DNA of 59,922 nucleotides from Paenibacillus cookii (lineage in GTDB: Bacteria; Bacillota; Bacilli; Paenibacillales; Paenibacillaceae), in NCBI RefSeq assembly GCF_018333375.1, contig NZ_BORW01000035.1, positions 1 to 59,922 on the forward strand. Reading direction: 5' to 3'. How positions within the stretch are numbered: the stretch's first letter is position 1; each line of letters opens with the position of its first letter. The notes beneath the pieces were generated by a model that was not told where the DNA came from, did no database searches, and saw only the letters and a program-made list of their open reading frames with translations. Positions 52,317-59,922 of this stretch are shown here, piece after piece. A program made the translations under genes and the position numbers.

Positions 52317-53897
52317 TCATTTCCCCGGCATATTTTCCCAGGGAAGCTGCGTATCGTCCCACAAGTCCACACTCCAGTCGACATCCTTGAACACGCGGTT
52401 AACCACGGTGCGCGTAAGCGTCAGCCTGGAAGGCACATGATCCATTCCATCGATCCGAAACTCGGAATCATGGATGATTTTTTTATCCCCGTCCGGTGCC
52501 GAACCATGGCCGACGAAAACCGGGTATTCGCGCCCCTTTTCGTCGATGGCGATCCATTTTTCATTCATCTCCTGATTCACGTAGGTTCCGTTTGCCGTCA
52601 GAATCAACACTTGTCCCCCTTTGGAGTCGTATGATCCAAGTTTATACGCGGAAAACGCCAACTCATCGCCCGATCCATGAAATACAGCCGGTTTTGCAGA
52701 CAGCTCGGCGGGCTTCATGCTGATGGATTCCTTCACGTGGACCGGCATATAAAAGCCATCCAATACGAAACGTATATTTTTGCTTTCGGGCGGCATGGCA
52801 AGAGGATGGATGATGTTTATAAACTCCTTGGTTCCCTCGTTATGGGCATCGGCTCGCTCGGATTGAATCAAAGGCTCGAAGACCCCCGGCTTGCCAAAAT
52901 CGTAACGCCCCCTTTTCCCTTCCCCGTCAACCGTCTCCAAGTGATAGAAGATCTTCAAGTGTTCCGCACTGGCATCGCTCGACTGTCTTTTTAGTTTTTC
53001 GCCAAGGGATGCCGCATAATCCAACCGTATTCCGCTTGGTGTCCGGATGATTTTTTTGAAATCAAGCTCCAACCCGTCCGGGGACGTGTAATGCTTGTCA
53101 ATTTGCTTTTCGGCAGAGAGCTGTTTGGCCTTCCGCGTATCGAGCTTGAATTGAAAATGCCAATTGACCTTCACCGGTTTTCTGTCGGGCATGGTCGCCG
53201 TGAACCGTTCAATTTCGCCGATTTCGCTCGTCACCATTACCACATCAGGCACGGGTCCCGTAAAGACATAGGCGTATTCTTCGATTCCCGGATAGGAGTT
53301 TAGGGTGACGGGCACGCGTTTTGCTACTTCGTTGCCTTCCAGGTCCGTGATTCGGAAATCGTCCGTTTCCCGCAAAGGAGACTGCAGCACGCTTCCATCC
53401 GGCGCGGTCTGGCGGGCGGAAATGACGATTCGCGAGCGGTCGATAAGGACATGCTCAATTTGAATGGCATAACCTTGATCCTCGGCTTTGACTTCCGGTT
53501 TTACCAACAATCCAAGGGGTCTCGATCGTTCGTAATCGTTGTACCAAAACCAGTCTTTCATGCCGGGCGGTACCGTTTCTTCCGGAATCGTCGGTTTCGG
53601 CTTGTATGTTTTGAACACGCCTGAAACTTTGTCTCTTAGTTCCGGCTGCTGCCATAAAGTCAAAGCCGACCCGAACACGATGACTGCCGCCGCCGCTCCC
53701 CCCATCCATTTTAGTTTTCTCCATCTTCTTTTCGCCGAAGCATAAGCGTTCAGGTTCGGCAGCTTTTCCTTGTCGTTCACCATCTGGACGTTGTCCAATT
53801 TATCCAAAACCCGTTGCGTAAAATCGGCATCCATATGGAGATCGGAGAACAGGGCATCTTTCATCGTTTGGTCATCTTTATTGGAAAAAGGTTTCAT
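52317..53897 (-). CDS. DUF4179-type membrane anti-sigma protein
   Basis: A 526-residue protein: cytoplasmic N-terminus (1-65), one membrane segment WMGGAAAAVIVFGSALTLW (about 64-82), then a large outer region (85-526) with DUF4179-like beta domains (EHVLIDRSRIVISARQTAPD near 148). It begins 20 bases inside the ECF sigma gene and is expected to hold that sigma inactive. The outer part is long enough to be a ligand or stress sensor. It differs clearly from the shorter anti-sigma at 3808-4311. Confidence 0.88.
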   Translation of the reverse strand: MKPFSNKDDQTMKDALFSDLHMDADFTQRVLDKLDNVQMVNDKEKLPNLNAYASAKRRWRKLKWMGGAAAAVIVFGSALTLWQQPELRDKVSGVFKTYKPKPTIPEETVPPGMKDWFWYNDYERSRPLGLLVKPEVKAEDQGYAIQIEHVLIDRSRIVISARQTAPDGSVLQSPLRETDDFRITDLEGNEVAKRVPVTLNSYPGIEEYAYVFTGPVPDVVMVTSEIGEIERFTATMPDRKPVKVNWHFQFKLDTRKAKQLSAEKQIDKHYTSPDGLELDFKKIIRTPSGIRLDYAASLGEKLKRQSSDASAEHLKIFYHLETVDGEGKRGRYDFGKPGVFEPLIQSERADAHNEGTKEFINIIHPLAMPPESKNIRFVLDGFYMPVHVKESISMKPAELSAKPAVFHGSGDELAFSAYKLGSYDSKGGQVLILTANGTYVNQEMNEKWIAIDEKGREYPVFVGHGSAPDGDKKIIHDSEFRIDGMDHVPSRLTLTRTVVNRVFKDVDWSVDLWDDTQLPWENMPGK

Positions 53898-54450
53898 GGG
53901 CCAATCCTCCTTTCTTTTCCATCTCTTTTTTCAGTCGTTTTTTTCCGCGATGCAGAGCATTCCGAACCTGGATGCTGCTTAAGCCGGTAATCTCCATGAT
54001 CTCCTCATACGATAGTTCATTCGTGTATTTGAGGAGCAAAACGAGCCGGTAGGTATCGGGAAGAAGGTTCAGGTACCGGTATATGTCCCGCTGCATTTCT
54101 TTGCGGATGATGTGCTGTTCGGGCGTGGCCGCCGGATCGGACTCTTGGGCATGCCCATCCATTTCGGCGGGGATCGGGCGTCGTTTGCGCACATGATCTT
54201 TCATGACGTTAACGGCGATCGTATAGACCCAGGCGCTGAAACGGTTTCCTTCCTGATGCCGGGGCAAATACTTGTACACGCGTATGAACGTTTCCTGTGC
54301 CAAATCCTGCGCATCCTGATGGCTTGCCCCCATTCCCCGGAAGATTCCGTAAACGTTGTATTTGTACTTATCAACGAGCACGGAAAATAACTGCTTGTCA
54401 TTAGCAATGATGCGGCGGATCAGCTCCGTCTCTTGCTGTGAATCCATCAT
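53878..54450 (-). CDS. ECF-type RNA polymerase sigma factor
   Basis: A 190-residue ECF sigma factor of the SigW/SigV-like kind. Region 2: SHQDAQDLAQETFIRVYKYL (near 44). Region 4: LSYEEIMEITGLSSIQVRNA (near 147). Start: ATG 54448-54450 with AGGAGG six bases upstream. It overlaps its anti-sigma gene by 20 bases. I could not identify a convincing autoregulated promoter upstream. Confidence 0.93.
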   Translation of the reverse strand: MMDSQQETELIRRIIANDKQLFSVLVDKYKYNVYGIFRGMGASHQDAQDLAQETFIRVYKYLPRHQEGNRFSAWVYTIAVNVMKDHVRKRRPIPAEMDGHAQESDPAATPEQHIIRKEMQRDIYRYLNLLPDTYRLVLLLKYTNELSYEEIMEITGLSSIQVRNALHRGKKRLKKEMEKKGGLAHETFFQ

Positions 54451-54605
54451 GATTGTCCTCCTGACTTGTCATTCACCCTATAGACCTTATCTCGCTGCCA
54501 AACTTCTCACTTTCATCGCTTTTTTTGTTAAAGCTTATCAGAAAAAAAATCAGGGCATCGTCTTGGATCATGTGAGTTGAGTCCGTCCTCCGACAGGTTA
54601 CGAAC

Positions 54606-54636
54606 AAAAAAGCCGCATACCCAATGCGACTTTTTT
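54606..54636 (-). terminator. Terminator of the copper amine oxidase N-domain gene
   Basis: AAAAAAG-TCGCAT / ATGCGGCTTTTTT stem with T runs, 30 bases after the minus-strand gene at 54667. Confidence 0.85.
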
Positions 54637-54666
54637 GTGATTCCGTGTATTTTTTTCGTCCGCCGT

Positions 54667-55521
54667 TCAGCGTGAGATCACTTCAAGCACTTGGCCGCTG
54701 CCATCTTCGATCATGCGTATGTTTTGGTCATCGATGAGTTGAATGGTTCCGTCCGACTCGAAGCTATCATGCTTCTCTTTTAACCCGTGGGCAACGGATT
54801 TTCGTATCAACCCTTGATTCTTAAATACCAACGTATACAGGTCATAATCTCCTGTCTTTCGATTCGTGTATTCAATGAATAAAACCTGCAAATGCTGGGG
54901 TGTCGATTCGAAGTTTAAGGTAAGTTCATGGGTGTTCACGTTAATGTCCTTCATGCCTAGCGGAATCAAATTCTTTTTTCCCGTATACAAATCAGTAAAC
55001 TCGAGATTCCCGTTTGCTGCCTGAATCCTAAAGCTGTATCCCAACATGCTTCCATAAAAAGTGTCCGTATAATTGTTGAGTCCCGTCACGGTGACCTTTC
55101 CCGTCTTCGGGTCCCTGTCGGCCACTTCCCCGTCCAAAGCGGATGCCAGGAATCGAATCGGTACATAAAGGTGACTGATATACCATACAGGTTCTCTGCC
55201 CATATCCACTTCCCGGCCGTCAACTTCGGCAATGCTGCTCCCCATATGTACGACAATGCGTTTCTGATCCCTCTTCAGTACCGCCGTATTGTCATTTTCC
55301 ATCCCCCACAGCAGGCCTGATCCGCTGCCGAGCGAGAACAAACTTCCGTAAGTCACTCCGTCTTTATGAAGCGTCTGGATATGAGCAGCTTGACCGTCTT
55401 CCCATTGGGCTTCGAGCTCCACGTACTTGGATGCCGCCTCTGTTTCTTGAGCGCCCAACGGCAAAATCGCTGATGACATCAATAAAACGGCGATCGCAGT
55501 TTTCCACTTCTTGAGTTTCAC
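54667..55521 (-). CDS. Secreted protein with copper amine oxidase N-terminal-like (stalk) domain
   Basis: A 284-residue exported protein: signal peptide AIAVLLMSSAILPLGAQETE with cleavage near 30. The stalk-type domain includes RIVVHMGSSIAEVDGREVDM (near 90) and ISHLYVPIRFLASALDGEVA (near 116). The C-terminal half (from about 150) is a beta-rich part I cannot name. Start: GTG 55519-55521, nine bases after GGGGGAT; a TTG two codons earlier is possible. The stalk domain is very common in surface proteins of Paenibacillaceae. Role unknown. Confidence 0.82.
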   Translation of the reverse strand: MKLKKWKTAIAVLLMSSAILPLGAQETEAASKYVELEAQWEDGQAAHIQTLHKDGVTYGSLFSLGSGSGLLWGMENDNTAVLKRDQKRIVVHMGSSIAEVDGREVDMGREPVWYISHLYVPIRFLASALDGEVADRDPKTGKVTVTGLNNYTDTFYGSMLGYSFRIQAANGNLEFTDLYTGKKNLIPLGMKDINVNTHELTLNFESTPQHLQVLFIEYTNRKTGDYDLYTLVFKNQGLIRKSVAHGLKEKHDSFESDGTIQLIDDQNIRMIEDGSGQVLEVISR

Positions 55522-55768
55522 GACCAATATCCCCCACTAATTGTAAATTAGATTACTACAATACTAACGTTTATTTCTTGTGAAAGTTGCTATCACCATG
55601 CAAATGCGCAGAAAGTGTATGGATTACCGTGTCTTCAACAGCCATGGCGGAACCGCGCTCGCATCGTCTCTTGAATGGCGGCGCGGTTCTATTCTCATTG
55701 CTCATTTACAACCTGTTTCCAAAATCAAGGGTCTTTTATTCCATCGTTTCGATTCATTTTTAGCTATT

Positions 55769-56536
55769 TTACCCCCGCTTCTTATACGCTCGCATCGCAA
55801 AGAGATAGGCCACGAGCATGATTCCGACGCACCAAGCCAGAGCGACCCATATTTCATTTCCCACCGGCTGGTCAGACAGCAGCGCACGAATAGCTTCCAC
55901 GATCGAGGTCACCGGCTGGTGTTCGGCAAAGGCCCGGACGACGCGCGGCATCGAATCGGTCGGCACAAACGCCGAGCTGATAAACGGCAGGAAAATAATC
56001 GGATAGGAAAAGGCGCTTGCTCCATCGACGGATTTGGCGGACAGTCCGGCAATCGCCGCAACCCAAGTCAACGCCAGCGTAAACAGCATGAGTATGCCGG
56101 CTACGGCAAGCCATGGCAGCACCCCCGCCGGCGAACGAAAGCCCATCAGGAGCGCGACGAGAATAATGACGACAAGGGATATGGCATTGGATACCAGCGA
56201 GGTCAGCACATGCCCCCACAGTACGGAGGAACGCGCAATCGGCATGGAATGGAACCGCTCAAAGATGCCCCGCTGCATATCCATAAAGAGGCGGTAAGCC
56301 GTGTAAGATATGCCGCTTCCAATAGCAATTAACAAAATACCCGGCAGCAGGTAATTCACATAGTTTCCCGTTCCCGTCTGGATCGCGCCGCCAAATACAT
56401 AGACAAACAGCAGCATAAACGCAATAGGCATGATGGTCACGGTAATAATCGTGTCCATGCTGCGGGAAATATGGCGCATGGAACGCCCGAGCATCACGCC
56501 CATATCGCTAAAAAAATGTTTTTTTATCGTTTCCAT
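55769..56536 (-). CDS. ABC-2 type transporter permease (DrrB-like), copy 2
   Basis: A 255-residue paralog of the permease at 5075-5836; most membrane segments are identical, e.g. TGTGNYVNYLLPGILLIAIG and LPFISSAFVPTDSMPRVV. Its ATG overlaps the ATPase stop by one base, so the two are coupled. It is the last gene of the pentapeptide-ATPase-permease operon. No clear terminator was seen in the 240 bases downstream. Confidence 0.92.
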   Translation of the reverse strand: METIKKHFFSDMGVMLGRSMRHISRSMDTIITVTIMPIAFMLLFVYVFGGAIQTGTGNYVNYLLPGILLIAIGSGISYTAYRLFMDMQRGIFERFHSMPIARSSVLWGHVLTSLVSNAISLVVIILVALLMGFRSPAGVLPWLAVAGILMLFTLALTWVAAIAGLSAKSVDGASAFSYPIIFLPFISSAFVPTDSMPRVVRAFAEHQPVTSIVEAIRALLSDQPVGNEIWVALAWCVGIMLVAYLFAMRAYKKRG

Positions 56537-57306
56537 TACCTTTCCTCCTTTTTGCCGACGATGGCGAGGAAGATTTCCTCCAACGACGGCTGTTTCTCGA
56601 CATACTCCACTTTGGCGGACGGGAACAGCTTTTTCAGCTCCGAAAGCGTGCCGTTCGCAATAATCCTGCCCTCGTGCAAAATGGCGATTCGGTCGGCAAG
56701 CTGCTCGGCTTCTTCCAAATACTGCGTGGTCAGGAATACGGTCGTGCCGCTGTCGGCCAGTTCCTTAACGATCTTCCAAACCTCGATGCGCGACTCGGGG
56801 TCAAGACCGGTCGTCGGCTCATCGAGGAAAATGATCTGCGGATTGCCCACAAGGCTTAGGGCGATGTCCAGCCTGCGGCGCATCCCTCCCGAATAAGTGG
56901 ACGCCTTGCGGTCGGCTGCGCCTGTCAGGCCGAATCGTTCAAGCATGTGATCCGCCACCTGATGCGGGTTTTTGAGGTGTCTCAACTTGGCAATCATCAC
57001 CAGATTTTCCCGTCCGGTCAAAATCTCATCCACGGCCGCAAATTGGCCGGTCAGGCTGATCGATTGCCGCACGTGATCCGACTTGGCCGCGACATCGAAT
57101 CCGTTGACGGTGGCGGTGCCGCCGCCAGGCTTAACCAGCGTGGTAAGGATTTTTACCGTCGTCGTCTTGCCCGCGCCGTTGGAGCCGAGGAGAGCGAAAA
57201 TGCTGCCCTTTTCCACATCGAAATCTACGCCCTTCAGCACTTGGTGCTGCTTATAGGATTTTAGTAGTCCTTTGACTTGAATCGCCTTGGTCTGCACGGT
57301 TTGCAT
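56536..57306 (-). CDS. ABC transporter ATP-binding protein (DrrA-like), copy 2
   Basis: A 256-residue DrrA-type ATPase with Walker A GSNGAGKTTTVKIL (near 43), signature YSGGMRRRLDIALSL and Walker B IIFLDEPTTGLDP. It is highly similar to the ATPase at 5840-6598 from residue 35 on. It lies 14 bases after the pentapeptide gene; ATG 57306 has GGGAGGGAATAGGG upstream. In this locus the exporter is joined to the pentapeptide protein, not to DUF1048 genes. Confidence 0.94.
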   Translation of the reverse strand: MQTVQTKAIQVKGLLKSYKQHQVLKGVDFDVEKGSIFALLGSNGAGKTTTVKILTTLVKPGGGTATVNGFDVAAKSDHVRQSISLTGQFAAVDEILTGRENLVMIAKLRHLKNPHQVADHMLERFGLTGAADRKASTYSGGMRRRLDIALSLVGNPQIIFLDEPTTGLDPESRIEVWKIVKELADSGTTVFLTTQYLEEAEQLADRIAILHEGRIIANGTLSELKKLFPSAKVEYVEKQPSLEEIFLAIVGKKEER

Positions 57307-57320
57307 CCCTATTCCCTCCC

Positions 57321-58187
57321 TTATATGACTGTCACTTTGGACAAATCGGCTTCCATCCCTTTAAGGGCGGCATAGGTCAGTTTATCCATCGTTGCGCCGT
57401 CAAAGGAGATGGTTTTGATCATGCGATAATACTTCTTCGTTAAAGTAAACCCCGGCTGAAAGGAAACGTTTTTAAAGGTAGCGTGCTTGAACGAAGCTCC
57501 GGTCAATGCCGCTTTTTCAAACTTAACGCCGATAAACGTCTGTCCGTCAAAACATTGCCCGCTCAGATCGGAGTGCTTAAAGTCAACGCCATCAAATAAG
57601 CATCCTTCAAACACCGCGTTTCTAAGATCGGTCTTCGATAATATGACGTCGGTCAGCCTTGCGTCTGTGAATTTGGCTCCATCCAGGCCCGACGCGGTGA
57701 AGTTGGTGCGTACCAGGATCGTTTTATTGAAGCTTGCATTTGTCAGGTCGAGGGCAAACAGGCTGCAATCCGTCAGATTGGCAAAGTCGAAATTAGCTTC
57801 ACGCACATCGCTGCTCTCAAACGAGCTGCCGGTTAAATCTGCCCCTGAAAAGTCGGAGCCGTGCAGCGCGCTGCCATTAAATCGACCTTGATGAGCCGTC
57901 ACGCCCGCAAAGTCGCTTTTCGCCAGGTTGCTCGAGCTAAGGTTTGTCACCACTTGCCGTTCCAGCGAACGGGAGAGGTTGGCGACCTCCAGGATCGTTT
58001 GCTCGATGTCGCCGATGCCCTCCACCGTCATCTTAAACGCCGTTTCATCGTCCTTGCCTGCGGCTTTAAGTTCACGGAACCGCTCCTGCACATCGGCGAG
58101 TAAATCTGCCTTTAATTCCGCGACGCTTTTTACCCCATCATAGGGTGCGAAAATACCGTTCAAATAACTGGATAACTTCTCATTCAT
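57321..58187 (-). CDS. Pentapeptide-repeat protein with N-terminal PadR-associated domain, copy 2
   Basis: A 289-residue paralog of the protein at 9971-10834, with the same N-terminal helical domain (YLNGIFAPYDGVKSVAELKA) and pentapeptide runs (SDFSGADLTGSSFESSDV). Start: ATG 58185-58187 with AAGGAGA nine bases upstream; a longer frame through the decayed PadR fragment exists but is not a real start. First intact gene of the operon with the DrrAB-like exporter. Confidence 0.9.
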   Translation of the reverse strand: MNEKLSSYLNGIFAPYDGVKSVAELKADLLADVQERFRELKAAGKDDETAFKMTVEGIGDIEQTILEVANLSRSLERQVVTNLSSSNLAKSDFAGVTAHQGRFNGSALHGSDFSGADLTGSSFESSDVREANFDFANLTDCSLFALDLTNASFNKTILVRTNFTASGLDGAKFTDARLTDVILSKTDLRNAVFEGCLFDGVDFKHSDLSGQCFDGQTFIGVKFEKAALTGASFKHATFKNVSFQPGFTLTKKYYRMIKTISFDGATMDKLTYAALKGMEADLSKVTVI

Positions 58188-58201
58188 CGGGCCATATCTC
58201 C

Positions 58202-58313
58202 TTATAATAAGTTCTCTAACAAGCGCTTTGCATACAGCTTCAGACAAGAGCCGTAAAATCATCGTATCCGTATGACCGCGCAGCGGCTCGGATGTGATTT
58301 TGTTATCGCTCCT
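58202..58313 (-). pseudogene. Decayed PadR regulator of the second locus
   Basis: The first codons match the intact PadR at 11178 (SDNKITSEPLRGHTDTMILR LLSEA) but the start ATG has become AGG (58311-58313). After LLSEA the sequence jumps in another frame to LYAKRLLENLL and a stop at 58202-58204, which equals the intact protein's C-terminus (EYAKRVLEDLL). About 70 internal codons are gone. The promoter is preserved. Confidence 0.9.
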
Positions 58314-58333
58314 GCAATCACCTTCATATCTGC

Positions 58334-58362
58334 ATAATAAATCATATTACTGTGTCTGTCAA
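58334..58362 (-). promoter_or_regulatory. Promoter of the second pentapeptide/ABC operon
   Basis: TTGACA (58357-58362) and TATTAT (58334-58339), minus strand, 17-base spacer. Same elements and flanks (GCAGATATG) as at 11199-11227, so it may still be bound by the intact PadR from the first locus. Confidence 0.75.
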
Positions 58363-58431
58363 GGTAATTTGTTTATTAAAATACCTTGGCGGTTTTTCTA
58401 TTCATTATGCTGAAAATCGCCAATAAACGCG

Positions 58432-58469
58432 ACAAAGCTGCCGATCGATCGTCGATTCGGCAGCTTTGT
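58432..58469. terminator. Hairpin after the cupin gene
   Basis: ACAAAGCTGCCG / CGGCAGCTTTGT, a 12-base perfect stem, 20 bases downstream of the minus-strand cupin gene. The following bases are only modestly T-rich, so efficiency is uncertain. Confidence 0.6.
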
Positions 58470-58488
58470 ATTTTGAGCACATTTTTTA

Positions 58489-58884
58489 TTAGAGTTTATT
58501 GTATTCTTCCTCTGTTACGGGTTCTAACCAATCGGTTTGCCCCGGCGTAAGTGCCAAGTGTACAAACCAGCTCTCTTTGGTGGCCCCATGCCAATGCTTT
58601 ACGTTCGGCGGAATGTTGACCACGTAGCCTGTTTGGAGCAGTCGGGCCGGTTTGCCTTCTTCCTGGTACCACCCTTCCCCTCCGGTAACCAACAACACTT
58701 GCCCGGCATGGTGAGCGTGCCAGTTATTGCGGGCGCCTGGAGCGAAAGTGACGTTTCCGATCGCCGTATTGAGCGGGGCGGGATCGGTAAACACCATCTG
58801 CAAGAAGGCGTCACCGATAAAATGTTGTTCCACTTTCTCACCTAACGGAAAAATAGTGCTGTTGCTTAAATGCTCGTTTTTCAT
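58489..58884 (-). CDS. Cupin-domain protein
   Basis: A 131-residue single-domain cupin. Motif 1 is GARNNWHAHHAGQVLLVTGG with three His and motif 2 is IPPNVKHWHGATKESWFVHL, giving a full metal-binding set. Start: ATG 58882-58884 with TAGGGA seven bases upstream. Such cupins often lie beside carboxymuconolactone-decarboxylase (CMD) genes, as here (the CMD gene upstream is truncated). Small-molecule enzyme or quinone-stress role is inferred. Confidence 0.87.
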   Translation of the reverse strand: MKNEHLSNSTIFPLGEKVEQHFIGDAFLQMVFTDPAPLNTAIGNVTFAPGARNNWHAHHAGQVLLVTGGEGWYQEEGKPARLLQTGYVVNIPPNVKHWHGATKESWFVHLALTPGQTDWLEPVTEEEYNKL

Positions 58885-58974
58885 ATCATCGTCCCTACTC
58901 TCTTTTATTATCATTAGACGGCCAGAACGGTTTGGGCGCGTGTTCAATCCCCTGGACCCGACAGTAAAACGCCA

Positions 58975-59196
58975 CTATTCCGGAATGATTTCGTTTATGC
59001 AGCCCAAAGCATTTAATGTTCTCGGAAATCCCATATAGGGAAAGCAATGCGTGATGGCGGCAATCATCGTCTCCTTGTCATTGCCCACATTCAGATTACC
59101 CCGGACATGCGCCTTGACTTGACTTTCGGCACCGCCGAGCGCGCTTAACATGCAGAGGGTAAGCAGCTCGCGCGTTTTCAAATCGAGACCTTTTCG
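58975..59196 (-). pseudogene. 3' part of a carboxymuconolactone decarboxylase-family gene
   Basis: Codons from about 59196 to 58975 encode GLDLKTRELLTLCMLSALGG, then QVKAHVRGNLNVGNDKETMI and an end GFPRTLNALGCINEIIPE. This is the C-terminal half of CMD-family proteins that pair with cupins. The N-terminal half is absent: upstream sequence in this frame (HGSRRDRHSVSEPPFHT) does not match the family and has no ribosome site. I take it as 5'-truncated. The active-site-type Cys/His (TLCML, AHVRG) is partly retained. Confidence 0.8.
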
Positions 59197-59344
59197 GGTG
59201 TGGAATGGTGGTTCAGAAACGGAATGCCGATCCCTCCGCGAGCCATGGCAGAACAAACAGGGATATTGCTGGACAGAAATTTCTAACTTTCTGCTCCTTC
59301 CCCTTCTGGTTCAAGTCCATTCAAGCAAAAAAGCATGGAGTCGC

Positions 59345-59381
59345 CAAAAAAAACTCCCGCCTGAATAGTTGGGAGTTTTTA
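59345..59381. terminator. Terminator of the small acidic protein gene
   Basis: AAAACTCCC / GGGAGTTTT with A/T runs on both sides. It lies about 70 bases after the minus-strand small gene. Confidence 0.8.
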
Positions 59382-59451
59382 CGCTCTTGTATGCTGCTTA
59401 CAACGTTTTGCAATCCTGCTTGAGGAAAAAGGGTCCGGATATAAAAAGGAA

Positions 59452-59628
59452 TTAGTAAAGTCGCTCTTCGCCCGTCACCGGATTTTTAAATGCGGATCGA
59501 AAATCGCTGCCGTTGAGTTCCTCGGATGCTTCGACGTCTTTTGCTGCTTGCGTCTCTTTGAGGGAGTTGGTACTTGGGAACCGGTCCTCGGCCTCGGCTT
59601 GTTTGGATTTGGTTTTTTCCTGATCCAT
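59452..59628 (-). CDS. Small hydrophilic protein, function unknown
   Basis: A 58-residue acidic/charged protein (MDQEKTKSKQAEAED at the start, FKNPVTGEERLY at the end) without membrane segment or Cys. Start: ATG 59626-59628 with AGGAGG eight bases upstream, which is good support for translation. I do not recognise a family; low complexity is typical of short spore or stress proteins, but that is only a guess. Confidence 0.65.
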   Translation of the reverse strand: MDQEKTKSKQAEAEDRFPSTNSLKETQAAKDVEASEELNGSDFRSAFKNPVTGEERLY

Positions 59629-59764
59629 TTCAGTTGCCTCCTGGGTAAAATCCTTTTTCCTGTAGGATGCGACTTCAGCTTTATCCCTATACATTCTGAA
59701 ATACGTTTTGCGCAGTGCGGGATGACCCTTTTTTGAACAGCGTCCTAATCGTCCCTCGCTTTAA

Positions 59765-59793
59765 CAAAAAAGAGCCGCTGATCTGCGACTCTT
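59765..59793 (-). terminator. Terminator hairpin next to the intron end
   Basis: Minus-strand AAGAGTCGC-AGATCA-GCGGCTCTT followed by TTTT. It directly borders the predicted 3' end of the group II intron. Confidence 0.75.
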
Positions 59794-59796
59794 AAA

Positions 59797-59922
59797 ATCG
59801 AGTAGAAGGGGGCGGCAAACCCCCGTCCTCTCACACCACCGTACATGCGGGTCCGCATACGGCGGTTCCAAAAGGTTAACGAAGTTCCAAGTAACGAGAA
59901 AGCAAACTTTTCAGCCCTTTCG
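59797..59922 (-). mobile_element. 3' end of a group II intron (domains V-VI), runs off the window
   Basis: On the minus strand CCGTATGCGGACCCGCATG with TACGG forms the domain V hairpin, within the flank ACCGC ... GTGGTG. It is followed by a GGGGG-TTTGCCG-CCCCC hairpin and TTCTACTCGAT, the usual domain VI and 3' end. This pattern follows the reverse-transcriptase gene in bacterial group II introns. The maturase gene itself would lie beyond base 59922. Confidence 0.75.

Noticed and set aside
54451..54600. ECF-type autoregulated promoter upstream of the second sigma gene
   Set aside because: TGAAAG is present but no -10 element of the CGTC type at the right spacing.

Overview
The window looks like chromosomal DNA from a spore-forming Firmicute, most likely Paenibacillaceae. 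This rests on moderate GC, strong AGGAGG-type ribosome binding sites with frequent GTG/TTG starts, near-consensus sigma-A promoters, a PyrR attenuator, BlaI/M56, PadR, CD3324, DUF1048, DUF2089, DUF4179 and DUF6273 families, and a CYP102 (BM3-type) P450 fusion. No rRNA, tRNA, CRISPR array or prophage was seen. The window is an accessory-type region: many short regulator-plus-effector modules, about ten decayed genes, one inverted-repeat element, and the 3' end of a group II intron at the right edge.

Layout, left to right. 0.1-3 kb: secreted phosphoesterase, then a decayed TetR/FAD-monooxygenase pair. 3-5 kb: VTT-domain membrane protein and an ECF sigma/anti-sigma pair. 5-7.7 kb: PadR, two DUF1048 proteins and an ABC-2 transporter. 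7.8-12.6 kb: HesB-like protein, TetR with methionine aminopeptidase, PadR with a pentapeptide protein, and MBL hydrolase with a DUF5946-like protein. 12.6-15.1 kb: MerR remnant, frameshifted MFS gene and an Rrf2 regulator with four similar operator-like repeats. 15.3-17.6 kb: large catalase. 18-27 kb: a minus-strand operon of flavin monooxygenase, peptide/nickel-type ABC transporter with fused ATPases, and an MFS exporter. 27-31 kb: CYP102. 31.3-34.7 kb: a BlaI/M56 circuit whose sensor ectodomain also exists as a separate secreted protein. 34.8-36 kb: three decayed genes. 36-40.6 kb: MFS-VOC and GH4-AraC. 40.7-44 kb: GMC oxidoreductase, gluconate dehydrogenase subunit 3, TatA and a CuA-like lipoprotein. 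44.3-47.2 kb: codBA with a PyrR attenuator. 47.3-50.4 kb: tandem-HTH MerR, DUF6273, RCC1 fragment and a DUF2089 operon. 50.5-54.5 kb: inverted-repeat element, SDR and a second ECF sigma/DUF4179 pair. 54.6-58.4 kb: a second ABC-2/pentapeptide locus whose PadR has decayed. 58.4-59.9 kb: cupin, truncated CMD protein, small protein and intron end.

Most modules pair a regulator with an export, detoxification or salvage function. The best candidates for follow-up are the BlaI/M56 duplicated-ectodomain circuit, the GMC/TatA/CuA cluster, and the paired PadR/pentapeptide/ABC loci.
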